A stretch of 14,964 bases of DNA from JBCBJZ01 sp038522635 (GCA_038522635.1 JBCBJZ010000094.1:1-14964); one strand, 5' to 3'. Positions 1-7,149 are shown, numbered from the stretch's first letter. The notes: generated by a model not told the origin, from the letters alone. Numbers and translations: made by a program.

Positions 1-1011
1 GTGCGCGGTCAGGTCAGCGGCCCCCGGAGAGGCAAGCGGGTGTTCATATGCGTGGCTGCGCACCGCCTGCAGGCTGTCACCGAACCTGGTGCGGGCAAAG
101 CCGTAGTCGAGAAACAGCGCGGCCAGGGGCGGCGGTGTTGCGCGGGCGCTGTTTGAGTCCACATACGCGCTCAGCTCCGCGAGGATTGGTGCCACGCCGG
201 TTTGCAGGATGGTGCCAGGGCTTAAGCGTGCCGCAGCCATCGCGTCACGCTCTTCGATCGCCTGGAGTGCGGCCGACAACGCGGGCGGGTAAGTCCTGAC
301 GGGCCCTTGCGAAAAGCGCAAACCGCTCGGCGTGCGATCATCCCCAGCGTCTGCGTCTGCGTCGTCCTCGGCATCGGCCACATCGATCGTGCGCGCACGC
401 CAGGCCGCGCCGTCGTAAACCCACTGGTCAATCGCGAACGCATCGAGGAACTCGTTGGCGATGATGAGGACCGGCGCCTGCGGCCCCCGTGCGACCGCCA
501 CCGCCAAGGCCGCGGCGATGTCATCATGCCAATGTAGCGGCACACGAGTGTTGGTGAGCCGCTGCCTTTGCGCCGCTTCAAGCGTCGGGTTACGTTCAAC
601 GAGGTGCGCGTGCACGTCCATCGCGTGCGTGGGCAACTGGTCGATCACCCGCAGCATGTCGTGCATCAGCGTGCCGCGCCCAGGCCCGACCTCAATGAGC
701 GACAGCCCAACAGGCGCGGTGGCGCCGGGCGTCACCTGCGTCGCCAACTGCTGCCCCGTGTAAACCGCCCAGCCGCCGATCAACTCGCCGAACACCTGGC
801 TGATCTCCGGCGCGGTGATGAAGTCGCCATCGGCGCCCACGGCTTGCGCGTGCCGGTAGTAGCCGTAGTGGGGATCGTGCAGGCAAGCGTCCATGTAGGC
901 GCGCACGCTCAACGGACCGCTCGCCCTGATGCGCTCCACCAGCTGCCGCGCCAAGGGGGTCGGCGCATCGCCATTGCCATCGCCAAACCGTCGCGATGGG
1001 GCATCCATCAT
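1..1011 (-). CDS. SAM-dependent methyltransferase, MidA/NDUFAF7 family (3'-truncated by window edge)
   Basis: The reading frame is open for 337 codons from the ATG at 1011 to the window edge with no stop, so the C-terminus lies outside. Seen: YMDACLHDPHYGYY (about residues 39-52), GDFITAPEIS (62-71), a glycine-rich SAM-binding loop IEVGPGRGTLM (106-116) and NEFLDAF (186-192). These fit the MidA family, whose mitochondrial member NDUFAF7 methylates an arginine in a complex I subunit; the bacterial substrate is not well settled. The visible end (DYGFARTRFGDSLQAVRSH, then PLASPG and DLTAH) is typical of the family shortly before the C-terminus. An acidic, low-complexity insertion (VADAEDDADADAGDD, about 211-225) is unusual. 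The start ATG overlaps the lgt stop by one base (TGATG), which implies translational coupling to lgt, a common alphaproteobacterial order. The family call is firm, the methylated target unknown. Confidence 0.88.
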   Translation of the reverse strand, partial: MMDAPSRRFGDGNGDAPTPLARQLVERIRASGPLSVRAYMDACLHDPHYGYYRHAQAVGADGDFITAPEISQVFGELIGGWAVYTGQQLATQVTPGATAPVGLSLIEVGPGRGTLMHDMLRVIDQLPTHAMDVHAHLVERNPTLEAAQRQRLTNTRVPLHWHDDIAAALAVAVARGPQAPVLIIANEFLDAFAIDQWVYDGAAWRARTIDVADAEDDADADAGDDRTPSGLRFSQGPVRTYPPALSAALQAIEERDAMAAARLSPGTILQTGVAPILAELSAYVDSNSARATPPPLAALFLDYGFARTRFGDSLQAVRSHAYEHPLASPGAADLTAH

Positions 1012-1868
1012 CAAGCGATGACCCGGCGGCGGGCATGGGCGATGAACGCAAGGCCGAGCAGCACCATCGGTACCGAATAGACGATGCCCGGCGTCAACGG
1101 CTCGACGGAGAGCCAATGGGCGGGATCGTACTGACGGAAGAGCTCGCAGAACGAACGGGTCAGCCCGTAGCCGACCAGGAACACGCCCGTGACCAAGCCC
1201 GGCGTCTGCAACGCGAGCTTGCGGTGCGTTAACACCCTCAAGACGACGAACAGCAAAAGGCCCTCAAGCGCCGCCTCGTAGAGCTGGCTTGGGTGGCGGC
1301 CCACCGCACCCACAATAGGGTTCCATCGGGTGGCCTCGGGAAACACCATGCCCCACGGCATCTCCGTGACGCGGCCCCACAATTCGCCATTTACGAAGTT
1401 CGCGATGCGTCCAAAGAAGAGGCCGATCGGCACGGCGGCTGCGCAAAGGTCCATCGTGCTCCAGGCGTTGACGCCTGCGAACCGCGCAAAGCCCCAAATG
1501 GCGAGACCGCAGCCGAGCAAAGCGCCATGAAACGCCATGCCGCCGCGCCAAACCATGAAGATCTCAAGCGGGTTCTGGAGGTAATCGAACAGATCGTAGA
1601 ACAGCACAAAGCCAAGCCGCCCGCCGACCACCACACCGAGCGTCATCCAGATGAGCAGGTCATCGGTCTTGGCGAGGCCGAACGGCGGTTGCGCGTTCGC
1701 CCATAACCGTTTGTTGGCCAGCAAATTGCGGATGTAGAGCCAGCCGAGCACCAGCCCCGTCAGGTAGGCAAGCCCGTACCATTTGATCTCGATGGGGCCC
1801 AGCGACAGCGCGACGGGATCAATGGTGGGAAAGGGAATGGCGGCAAAGCTCATCGTAGCAAGGCTCAT
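1011..1868 (-). CDS. lgt: Prolipoprotein diacylglyceryl transferase
   Basis: Lgt transfers diacylglycerol from phosphatidylglycerol to the lipobox cysteine of prolipoproteins in the inner membrane, the first step of lipoprotein maturation. The 285-residue protein has about seven hydrophobic segments. Seen: IPFPTIDPVA near the start, GGRLGF (82-87), FHGALLG (113-119), the family signature GRIANFVNGELWGR (153-166), RHPSQLYE (191-198) and YGLTRSF (234-240). R154 and R238 match the two essential arginines known from the E. coli enzyme, and H114 the conserved histidine. The length is normal. Two in-frame ATGs at 1868 and 1853 are possible starts, neither with a clear Shine-Dalgarno; an in-frame TAA at 1881-1883 rules out a start further upstream. 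The ambiguity arises because the start lies inside a tandem repeat. The gene is coupled to the downstream methyltransferase and divergent from the UbiK-like gene. Confidence 0.96.
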   Translation of the reverse strand: MSLATMSFAAIPFPTIDPVALSLGPIEIKWYGLAYLTGLVLGWLYIRNLLANKRLWANAQPPFGLAKTDDLLIWMTLGVVVGGRLGFVLFYDLFDYLQNPLEIFMVWRGGMAFHGALLGCGLAIWGFARFAGVNAWSTMDLCAAAVPIGLFFGRIANFVNGELWGRVTEMPWGMVFPEATRWNPIVGAVGRHPSQLYEAALEGLLLFVVLRVLTHRKLALQTPGLVTGVFLVGYGLTRSFCELFRQYDPAHWLSVEPLTPGIVYSVPMVLLGLAFIAHARRRVIA

Positions 1869-1918
1869 GGGAAGCAGGGCTTATGGGAAGCAAGGCTCAC
1901 AGCAGCAAGGCTCACGTG
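1841..1918. repeat. Tandem 15-16 bp repeats (4 clear copies plus 1 degenerate) over the lgt start
   Basis: On the plus strand the copies are AGCAAGGCTCATGGGA (1857-1872), AGCAGGGCTTATGGGA (1873-1888), AGCAAGGCTCACAGC (1889-1903) and AGCAAGGCTCACGTG (1904-1918). A decayed fifth copy, CGGCAAAGCTCATCGT, lies at 1841-1856. Read on the lgt strand, each unit carries (A/G)TGAGC(C/T)TTGC or a near match, so the array multiplies the MSLA/MSFA start context. Copies at 1853 and 1868 give in-frame ATGs; the copies at 1903 and 1918 give GTGs that are out of frame or behind a stop. The array looks like replication slippage around a start codon. Confidence 0.85.
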
Positions 1919-2090
1919 ATCGCGTCAGCGCCCAACGGGACTTAACCGCCTTTGACGCCGCGCACATGCGGTGGTGCTCCCGGTGCTGTCAAGGCGAGGT
2001 GAGGGTGTGCACGGGCGAAGACACAACCTTGCGGTCAACGGCGAGTGCGCGCATATCGACGGAAAAGCTTCAACGGAGATCACAGCCGCC

Positions 2091-2375
2091 ATGCCGCAAA
2101 CCAGCAACCGCTTTTTCGATGAACTTGCACGCATGATGACGGATGGCGCGGGCGCGGCCCAGGGGCTGCGACGCGAGGCGGAAACGTTCATGCGCACGCA
2201 AGGCGAACGCATGATGCGCGAGATGGACGTGGTGCCACGCGAAGAGTTCGAGGCGGTGCGCGAGATGGCGCAACGTGCCCGCGAAGAAAACGAAGCTTTG
2301 AGCGCGCGCATCGCTGCTTTGGAAGCCCGCCTTGGCATCCCGGCTGCGCGCGCCAAAGGCGCTGACGCCCCTTAA
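2091..2375 (+). CDS. Accessory factor UbiK family (BMFP-type) small coiled-coil protein
   Basis: The protein has 94 residues. An N-terminal amphipathic segment (NRFFDELARMMTDG, 6-19) is followed by VVPREEFEAVREMAQRAREE (47-66) and a leucine/alanine heptad region to about residue 82 (ENEALSARIAALEARLG), giving a C-terminal coiled coil. This is the layout of the BMFP/UbiK family, whose Enterobacteria member UbiK is an accessory factor for aerobic ubiquinone biosynthesis and interacts with UbiJ. Alphaproteobacterial members are often divergent from lgt, as here. The start at 2091 was chosen because GGAG lies at 2075-2078 and homologues begin near this point; the frame is open further upstream to 1971, but that part looks non-coding. 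The exact role in this organism is inferred from the family only. Confidence 0.85.
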   Translation: MPQTSNRFFDELARMMTDGAGAAQGLRREAETFMRTQGERMMREMDVVPREEFEAVREMAQRAREENEALSARIAALEARLGIPAARAKGADAP

Positions 2376-2390
2376 CGCTTTGAATGCCCT

Positions 2391-2900
2391 TCAGGCATCG
2401 TCCGGGACAAACGGGATATCGCTCGTCAACGGCGGCGCACCGTACCGCGTCAGAACGCCATGGATCTGACCGCGATGATGCGTTTGGTGGTTGAACATGT
2501 GCATGACGAGCAGCCAGGTCGGTCTGGTGACGTCGCGGCCCTGACTGCCCGAGTACCATGTCAACTCGCCGTTGAGCCATGCGCTGTCGACATGCGCTGC
2601 CCACTGCGTGGTTTGCTGATCGGTCTTAAGTCGCGCGGCTTGAAGATCTTCCCACGCGTCGATCATCGTGACGGACTGCCCGATGCTGTCCACGGGCGGC
2701 GCAGGCGTGTTTGCGAACCGGCTCAGCCAGATCTGATCACCCCACAGCAGATGGGACATCGTCGCGTGCAAGGAGCCGAAGAAAAGCCCCTCGTCGGCAC
2801 GGCGCTGCGCGTCGCTCAAGGCGCTGGCAGACGCGAAAAACTGCGCGTTCTGCCAGCGACTATGTCGCGCCATCGCGACCACAATGGTGGGCGTGATCAT
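2391..2900 (-). CDS. DinB-family (four-helix, metal-binding) protein
   Basis: The protein has 169 residues from the ATG at 2900; a GTG at 2903 gives one residue more. The family is a four-helix bundle with a three-histidine metal site, related to bacillithiol/mycothiol-dependent transferases and to the damage-inducible DinB of Bacillus; it is unrelated to DNA polymerase IV. Seen (numbering from the GTG): ATMSHLLWGDQIW around H51 and FNHQTHHRGQIHGVL around H139/H143, matching the usual triad, plus DIPFVPD at the C-terminus. It lies downstream of ndk on the same strand, separated by short repeats and a poly-G run, and is convergent with the UbiK-like gene only 15 bases away. The substrate is unknown. 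Confidence 0.86.
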   Translation of the reverse strand: MITPTIVVAMARHSRWQNAQFFASASALSDAQRRADEGLFFGSLHATMSHLLWGDQIWLSRFANTPAPPVDSIGQSVTMIDAWEDLQAARLKTDQQTTQWAAHVDSAWLNGELTWYSGSQGRDVTRPTWLLVMHMFNHQTHHRGQIHGVLTRYGAPPLTSDIPFVPDDA

Positions 2901-2922
2901 CACTTGAGCGTCCCGGTTATGG

Positions 2923-2961
2923 GTTCAGCGTCATCAGTTCAGCGTCATCAATTCGGCGTCG
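2923..2961. repeat. 14-bp tandem repeat (2 perfect copies plus a partial)
   Basis: GTTCAGCGTCATCA occurs at 2923-2936 and again at 2937-2950 without mismatch, and a decayed partial copy (ATTCGGCGTCG) follows at 2951-2961 and runs into the poly-G tract. The array lies between the ndk stop and the DinB-family start, so it would be in the leader of the latter or in a shared transcript. Confidence 0.88.
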
Positions 2962-2972
2962 GGGGGGGGGGG
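2961..2972. repeat. Homopolymer run of 12 G (C on the ndk/dinB strand)
   Basis: Twelve consecutive G on the plus strand lie 12 bases beyond the ndk stop codon and about 60 bases upstream of the DinB-family start. Such runs are prone to slippage and to base-calling error. As the run is intergenic, any length change would affect transcript structure or promoter spacing, not a reading frame. Confidence 0.9.
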
Positions 2973-2984
2973 CAGCGCAGTGGC

Positions 2985-3407
2985 TCAGCCGACGATCTGG
3001 TCGTCTGTGAAGAATTGCGCGATCTCTTCGGCGGCCGTTTCAGGGGCGTCTGAGCCGTGCACGGTGTTCTCACCCACGGACTTTGCAAACTTTGCCCGGA
3101 TCGTGCCCTCGGCAGCGTCGGCGGGGTTCGTCGCACCCATCACTTCGCGGTATTTCGCGATGGCGTCTTCGCCTTCCAGCACCTGGACCACAACCGGTCC
3201 GGACGTCATGAACTCGACGAGTTCGCCGAAAAACGGGCGTTCCTTGTGGACACCGTAGAATTGCTCAGCTTGCGCGCGGGTCATGTGAATGCGGCGCTGA
3301 CCCACGATGCGCAGACCGGCCTCTTCGATGACGGCGTTCACAGCGCCCGTCAGGTTGCGCGCGGTCGCGTCCGGCTTGATGATCGAGAAGGTACGTTGTG
3401 TGGCCAT
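2985..3407 (-). CDS. ndk: Nucleoside diphosphate kinase
   Basis: Ndk moves the gamma phosphate of NTPs, mainly ATP, onto NDPs through a phosphohistidine and balances (d)NTP pools in the cytosol. The 140-residue length is standard. Seen: FSIIKPDATARN (7-18), YGVHKERPFFGELVEFM (51-67), the active-site segment NTVHGSDAPETA (114-125) with catalytic H117, and the Kpn-loop region VMGATNPADAAEGTIR (89-104). The start ATG at 3407 gives the usual alphaproteobacterial N-terminus. It is the first gene of a possible ndk-dinB-family unit, with a good promoter candidate at 3481-3509. Confidence 0.97.
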   Translation of the reverse strand: MATQRTFSIIKPDATARNLTGAVNAVIEEAGLRIVGQRRIHMTRAQAEQFYGVHKERPFFGELVEFMTSGPVVVQVLEGEDAIAKYREVMGATNPADAAEGTIRAKFAKSVGENTVHGSDAPETAAEEIAQFFTDDQIVG

Positions 3408-3480
3408 GACCGTTGTGCTCGCTCCATGTGGGGGTTCAGCCGCCCGCTCTTGTGCTCAAGGCGGGGCGTGTGGCGCGGCC

Positions 3481-3509
3481 TTATAGACCCAAGCCTCCGC
3501 GTGCAGCAA
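3481..3509 (-). promoter_or_regulatory. Putative housekeeping-sigma promoter of ndk
   Basis: On the minus strand TTGCTG (3509-3504) and CTATAA (3486-3481) are separated by 17 bases, the optimal spacing for a sigma-70-type promoter. This would place transcription start near 3474 and give a leader of about 65 bases before the ndk ATG. The call is a motif match only. Confidence 0.5.
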
Positions 3510-3578
3510 GCGTAGGCCTTTGCGTGCGATGTCTCCAAAGCGCCGCGCGTGATCACTTTTGTCGAAAGGAAGACCACG

Positions 3579-3962
3579 ATGCAGCCGATCGAACTCAATG
3601 ATGCGTCACCGCAGGTGCGTGCGATTTACGAAGACATCATGACCAGCCGCGGCCTGGATGATGTGAACAACTTCTGGAAATACCTCGCCAACGAACCGCG
3701 CATGTTGGCGCATACGTGGGGTGCGCTGAAGGAGATGATGGCGGATGGTGCCCTCGATGCTCGCACTAAGGAACTGATTTACGTAGCAATTTCGATCACC
3801 AACAACTGCGAATACTGCATGGCGAGCCACACGGCGGCGGCACGTGCGAAGGGCGCAACGGACGCCCAGCTGAACGAGGTGCGCGCGGTGGTAGGCCTTG
3901 CCAACATGACCAATAGGTTAGCCAACGCCTATAAGGTCCCGGTCGATGAGCAGTTTACATGA
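3579..3962 (+). CDS. Carboxymuconolactone decarboxylase-family, AhpD-like protein
   Basis: The protein has 127 residues and one all-helical CMD domain. Seen: ARTKELIYVAISITNNCEYC (61-80), with E65 and a C77-x2-C80-x3-H84 motif. These are the residues that form the thiol redox/peroxidase centre of AhpD, so a peroxide- or alkylhydroperoxide-reducing role is more likely than true carboxymuconolactone decarboxylation. The ATG at 3579 is preferred: it follows AAAGGAAG at 3565-3572, a strong ribosome-binding site, while the in-frame GTG at 3549 has none. It is transcribed divergently from ndk. No AhpC-like partner is next to it, so its reductase partner is unknown. Confidence 0.88.
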   Translation: MQPIELNDASPQVRAIYEDIMTSRGLDDVNNFWKYLANEPRMLAHTWGALKEMMADGALDARTKELIYVAISITNNCEYCMASHTAAARAKGATDAQLNEVRAVVGLANMTNRLANAYKVPVDEQFT

Positions 3963-4200
3963 TCTGCGTGAGCCGCCGCCTCAAAGGCGTCACCGAGGAT
4001 CGTTAGCGTGCAACCTGTGGTGATGCGCGCCAAATCCCTCTATTGACTGCGCTTTTCCTCACGTTAGAACTTGAGAACAAGAGCCGGATTCGAGATGAGC
4101 AACGCCCCCGAGGGCGTGCGTGTGGCGGGTTGAGCCATCCGGTTGTGCGTCCCCGTTGATCCCGTCAGCGCCCCCCGTTGCAGAGAACCGTTGAGGCACC
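3963..4200 (+). promoter_or_regulatory. Intergenic leader of the GYF-domain gene, weak promoter candidate
   Basis: This 238-base gap holds small hairpins CGCCT-CAA-AGGCG (3977-3989) and ACGCCC-CCGA-GGGCGT (4102-4117). A possible -35 TTGACT (4043-4048) is followed by TTAGAA (4064-4069), but the 15-base spacer is short. A 12-codon ORF (MSNAPEGVRVAG, 4095-4133) spans the second hairpin; nothing shows that it is translated. The gene start at 4201 follows GAGGCACC closely. Confidence 0.3.
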
Positions 4201-6219
4201 ATGACCGGCACGCCCGCAGACACCGAATGGTATCTGGCTCGCGAGGGTCAGCAATTCGGGCCCCTATCGCAGCGTGAGCTGGACAAGTTCGTCGAGCTTG
4301 GACACCTGCGCGGTGAAGACCTTTTATGGCGCGCCGGCATGGCAGAGTGGCAGCGCGCGGACGTGGTCATGCCGGCTGCGGTGGAGGCTGCGCTTGGTGG
4401 CGGTGGCGCTGCCGCAGGTGCTGCAGCTTCAAGCGCGGCGACAGGGGCGGCGACACAGGCCGATTCGCACAGCGTGCCCGATACGCGCAGCGCGCAAGAG
4501 CCAAGTGTTGAGCCTCATGTTGAGCCCGGTGCTGAGCCGAGCTTCGCGCCGCGCCCACAGGATGGGGATGGTGCTGGTCGCGGTTCCTTGAGCAGCGGTC
4601 ACGGTGGAGCGGAGCCAGATGCGTCTGGTGGTGGCGGCGCGTCTGATGTTCAAAGCGGCCCGGCTTACGGTGCAGCGGGTTTTGGCGCCGGGCAAGCGGT
4701 ATCGCCGTCCTCGTTCAGTGACCGGCAGCCCGCCTCGCACGAGCCCTCGGGCGCGCGTGCTGCAGAGCGTCCGGTTTCCGCAGAAGCGTGGCAGGCCGCC
4801 TCACAGCAAAGCAGCGCCGCCCACGCGCTTGGCGGCCGCGGTGGGCCCGGTTCGGGCGCAAACCCCTATCCGCGCGATCCCGCGGCCGGCCCGGCCGTTG
4901 GTGGGCCCGGGGCTGCCGCGCCACAGGACAATGGCGCGCCGACATCGCGCTTCGGCCACCCTGCAGGCGCTGGCGCCGCCGGCGCGGGATTTGGCGGTCC
5001 AGGCGCAAATCCGGGCGGCGAAGCTGGGCCGATCCGTGGACCGATGGATGGTTTTGGCCCGACCGATGCCGCGCTGGGCGGCATGCCCGGCTCTGGCCCC
5101 GGTCTCGGCTCTGGCCCAGGTGCGAGCCCGCCGATGTCACCTTCGCCAGGCGGTTTCGGATCATCTGGCCTACCCGACCCGGGGCAAATCGGCGGGCTCG
5201 CACAACCCGGAAGCTACACCCTTGACCCGCGTGCGGCACCGCGGCCGAAGCGAGGTGGTGGCCTTGGTATCGCGATCGCGGCCGCGTTCGTGCTGCTCGC
5301 CGGTGGCGGAGCGGCGGCATACTTCTACGGCGACAAACTGATCGACCAAGCGTCAGCGATGCTCTCTTCATCCGCGCCCAAACAAACGGAAGCAGCGCGT
5401 ACCACGACGCCCAAGCGCACCACGTCGCAGCCTCCCGCCTCAACGCTCGACATCACGCCAACCAACCCGCCGGCGCAACCTGAAACCACCGCCCGCGCGC
5501 AGCCCGTTACGCTGCAGCCGCCGCCTACGCCAGCGGTGCCGAAAGCCCCGGAGACGCCTGCGCCAAGCGAGATCGCCGCCAGCACGTTGCCCAACACCAC
5601 GCTGTGGAACTACACGCGCACCGCGTTTCCCGCCTGGTACAAAGAAAGCGCGCAGCTCGCGAGCAAACTCAAAGACGAAGGCAAGCCGCCGGCCGCGATC
5701 AACGAAGCGCTGGCCAAGCGGCTGGTGGCGCTGCGGCGGCAGAACGCCAAGCATGCGCTGTCGGCAGACCGCGCCCAGCTCCGCATCATCGCGACGAGCT
5801 TCTTGGCCAGTGTGCGCAAGCTACGCGAGCACAGCGTGGAAGCGTGTTACGGCTTCATCTCGCAAGGGGAATCAAGCGCGGTCGTGATCCCGCTGATGAA
5901 CAACCCCACTTACAGTGCCGTGCTCGAAGCGCAAATGCTCGCGGTGCTCAAGGCGGTTTCGGCCGGTAAGGCTGCGCCGAAGTCCTATGCGGCGCCACGT
6001 CGTGATCACTATCAGACGCTTGGTCAACTGCTGACTTCGCGCGGCTGGAGCCCCAACGATCTGCGTCTCTTCACCGATCCGAACGCGCTCTCGCGCGCTT
6101 CGCCAACGCGCGTGTGCCGGATGGTGCAGGACTGGTTCGCGGCCCAGTTGGCGATCTCAGATGATGAGACGAAGACGCGGTTGATCGTGGAATCGATCCG
6201 CCCCGTGGTCGCTGGCTGA
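4201..6219 (+). CDS. GYF_2 (DUF4339) domain membrane protein with unrecognised C-terminal domain
   Basis: The protein has 672 residues. Residues 9-57 form a GYF_2 domain (EWYLAREGQQFGPLSQREL, then LWRAGMAEWQ), a fold that in other proteins binds proline-rich peptides. Residues of about 65-345 are Gly/Ala/Pro/Ser-rich low complexity and probably disordered. One transmembrane segment (about 353-375) follows a basic PRPKRGGG stretch, which predicts an N-in/C-out topology. A Thr/Pro linker (about 385-455) leads to an unrecognised, mainly helical domain (about 461-672) with NTTLWNYTRTAFPAWYKES, ACYGFISQGES and SPTRVCRMVQDWFAAQL; the two cysteines (in ACYGF and RVCRM) could form a disulfide if it is periplasmic. 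It is a single-gene unit with a hairpin behind its stop. I cannot name its function; an envelope or signalling adaptor role is inference. Confidence 0.85.
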   Translation: MTGTPADTEWYLAREGQQFGPLSQRELDKFVELGHLRGEDLLWRAGMAEWQRADVVMPAAVEAALGGGGAAAGAAASSAATGAATQADSHSVPDTRSAQEPSVEPHVEPGAEPSFAPRPQDGDGAGRGSLSSGHGGAEPDASGGGGASDVQSGPAYGAAGFGAGQAVSPSSFSDRQPASHEPSGARAAERPVSAEAWQAASQQSSAAHALGGRGGPGSGANPYPRDPAAGPAVGGPGAAAPQDNGAPTSRFGHPAGAGAAGAGFGGPGANPGGEAGPIRGPMDGFGPTDAALGGMPGSGPGLGSGPGASPPMSPSPGGFGSSGLPDPGQIGGLAQPGSYTLDPRAAPRPKRGGGLGIAIAAAFVLLAGGGAAAYFYGDKLIDQASAMLSSSAPKQTEAARTTTPKRTTSQPPASTLDITPTNPPAQPETTARAQPVTLQPPPTPAVPKAPETPAPSEIAASTLPNTTLWNYTRTAFPAWYKESAQLASKLKDEGKPPAAINEALAKRLVALRRQNAKHALSADRAQLRIIATSFLASVRKLREHSVEACYGFISQGESSAVVIPLMNNPTYSAVLEAQMLAVLKAVSAGKAAPKSYAAPRRDHYQTLGQLLTSRGWSPNDLRLFTDPNALSRASPTRVCRMVQDWFAAQLAISDDETKTRLIVESIRPVVAG

Positions 6220-6225
6220 CGTTGC

Positions 6226-6247
6226 CCCAGACGGCTTGGCGTCTGGG
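6226..6247 (+). terminator. Hairpin behind the GYF gene (bidirectional terminator candidate)
   Basis: A perfect 8-bp stem CCCAGACG / CGTCTGGG with a 6-base loop (GCTTGG) starts six bases past the stop codon and lies between two convergent genes. The run of T that a classical intrinsic terminator needs is lacking (only TTGG follows), so it may act weakly, or as a stabilising 3' structure for either transcript. Confidence 0.5.
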
Positions 6248-6276
6248 TTGGCACGCGAGCGGAAGCCGTGGCGGCA

Positions 6277-7134
6277 TTACTGCCCGCGTGCGCGCACCTT
6301 GGCGACGAACGCTGCGATCGCTTCCATCGCTCCGTGCTCAAACACATCGCTGTGCATGGCGTCGTCCAGCACCACGAGCTGCTTTTTATGGGCGCCCGCC
6401 TTGGCGTAGAGCGCTCGCCCCATCTCGACGGGGATCAGGCCGTCGCGCGCACCGTGGATGATCAATGTGGGCTCTTCGATGCGACCGATGAGCGTCACCG
6501 TCTCAAAGCGGTCCACCACGAATGGGCGCACCCACAGCCAGGGGTATTGCCTGGCCGCGACGTCAACCAGCGACGTGAAGGGCGCTTCGAGGATCATCCC
6601 GCCGACGGATGCCTGGGTTGCAAGGCGGGCTGCGACGGCGGCGCCGAGCGATTCCCCATAGAGGATGATGTCACCCGGGCGGGTGCCGGTCGCGAGCAGC
6701 GCATCCAACGCGAGTTTGGCATCAGCGAAGATCGCTTCCTGGGACGGTCGACCGCTGCTGCCGCTGAACCCGCGGTAGCTCATCATCACGACGCCCCAGC
6801 CCTGCGCTTCAAACGCGGCGATCCGAGGCGCGCGGTAAGCGAGCGTTCCCGCGTTGCCGTGGAAATAGAGGATGGTCGGTTGGCCGCTTTGCGCCGCGCG
6901 CCACCAGGTGACAAGGGTCTCGCCGTCAGCTGTGCGCAAAACACGCTCGCGCACGTTTGAGAGCCCGTGCGCCTGGGGTTGGCTATGGGTCGGATCAGCG
7001 ACGTAGATCAACTGGCGTTGGGCAAGGTACATGCCAAGGAGGATGCAGGCGTAGAACAGGACAAGGCCAGCCGCCCCATAGGCGAGCGTTGCGATCACGC
7101 GATTGGCCCCCGCCCTTCTTTGCCCTGCGCTCAT
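6277..7134 (-). CDS. Membrane-anchored alpha/beta hydrolase (ABHD13/BEM46-like)
   Basis: The protein has 285 residues. An N-terminal hydrophobic segment (about 13-37, IATLAYGAAGLVLFYACILL) is likely a membrane anchor. The alpha/beta-hydrolase core shows oxyanion-hole FHGNAGT (91-97), SYRGFSGSSG (119-128), nucleophile elbow GESLG with S162, IIHGARDGLIP with D231, and AMHSDVFEHG with H261, giving a complete catalytic triad. This pattern is typical of the BEM46/ABHD13 (serine aminopeptidase S33-like) group, whose substrates are mostly undefined. The start ATG at 7134 follows GGCGAGG. It is 15 bases downstream of the bactofilin-CSPG gene and likely co-transcribed. Substrate unknown; the fold and triad are certain. 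Confidence 0.9.
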   Translation of the reverse strand: MSAGQRRAGANRVIATLAYGAAGLVLFYACILLGMYLAQRQLIYVADPTHSQPQAHGLSNVRERVLRTADGETLVTWWRAAQSGQPTILYFHGNAGTLAYRAPRIAAFEAQGWGVVMMSYRGFSGSSGRPSQEAIFADAKLALDALLATGTRPGDIILYGESLGAAVAARLATQASVGGMILEAPFTSLVDVAARQYPWLWVRPFVVDRFETVTLIGRIEEPTLIIHGARDGLIPVEMGRALYAKAGAHKKQLVVLDDAMHSDVFEHGAMEAIAAFVAKVRARGQ

Positions 7135-7149
7135 GGGCCTCGCCGCGGT

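Noticed and set aside
568..1080. 170-codon plus-strand frame opposite the methyltransferase
   Set aside because: Antisense to a well-supported MidA-type coding frame; composition is that of a shadow frame.
2384..2398. ATGCC-CTTCA-GGCAT hairpin between the convergent UbiK-like and DinB-family genes as a terminator
   Set aside because: Only 5 bp with no T-run, and it includes the DinB-family stop codon; too weak to call.
4067..4078. GAAC-N4-GAAC repeat as an alphaproteobacterial LexA box
   Set aside because: The known alphaproteobacterial site is GTTC-N7-GTTC; the spacing here is 4, so it does not fit.
4604..5443. Long open frames on both strands inside the GYF gene (about 240 codons each)
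   Set aside because: They lie within the low-complexity Gly/Ala/Pro part, where high GC removes stop codons; no domain or ribosome-binding site.
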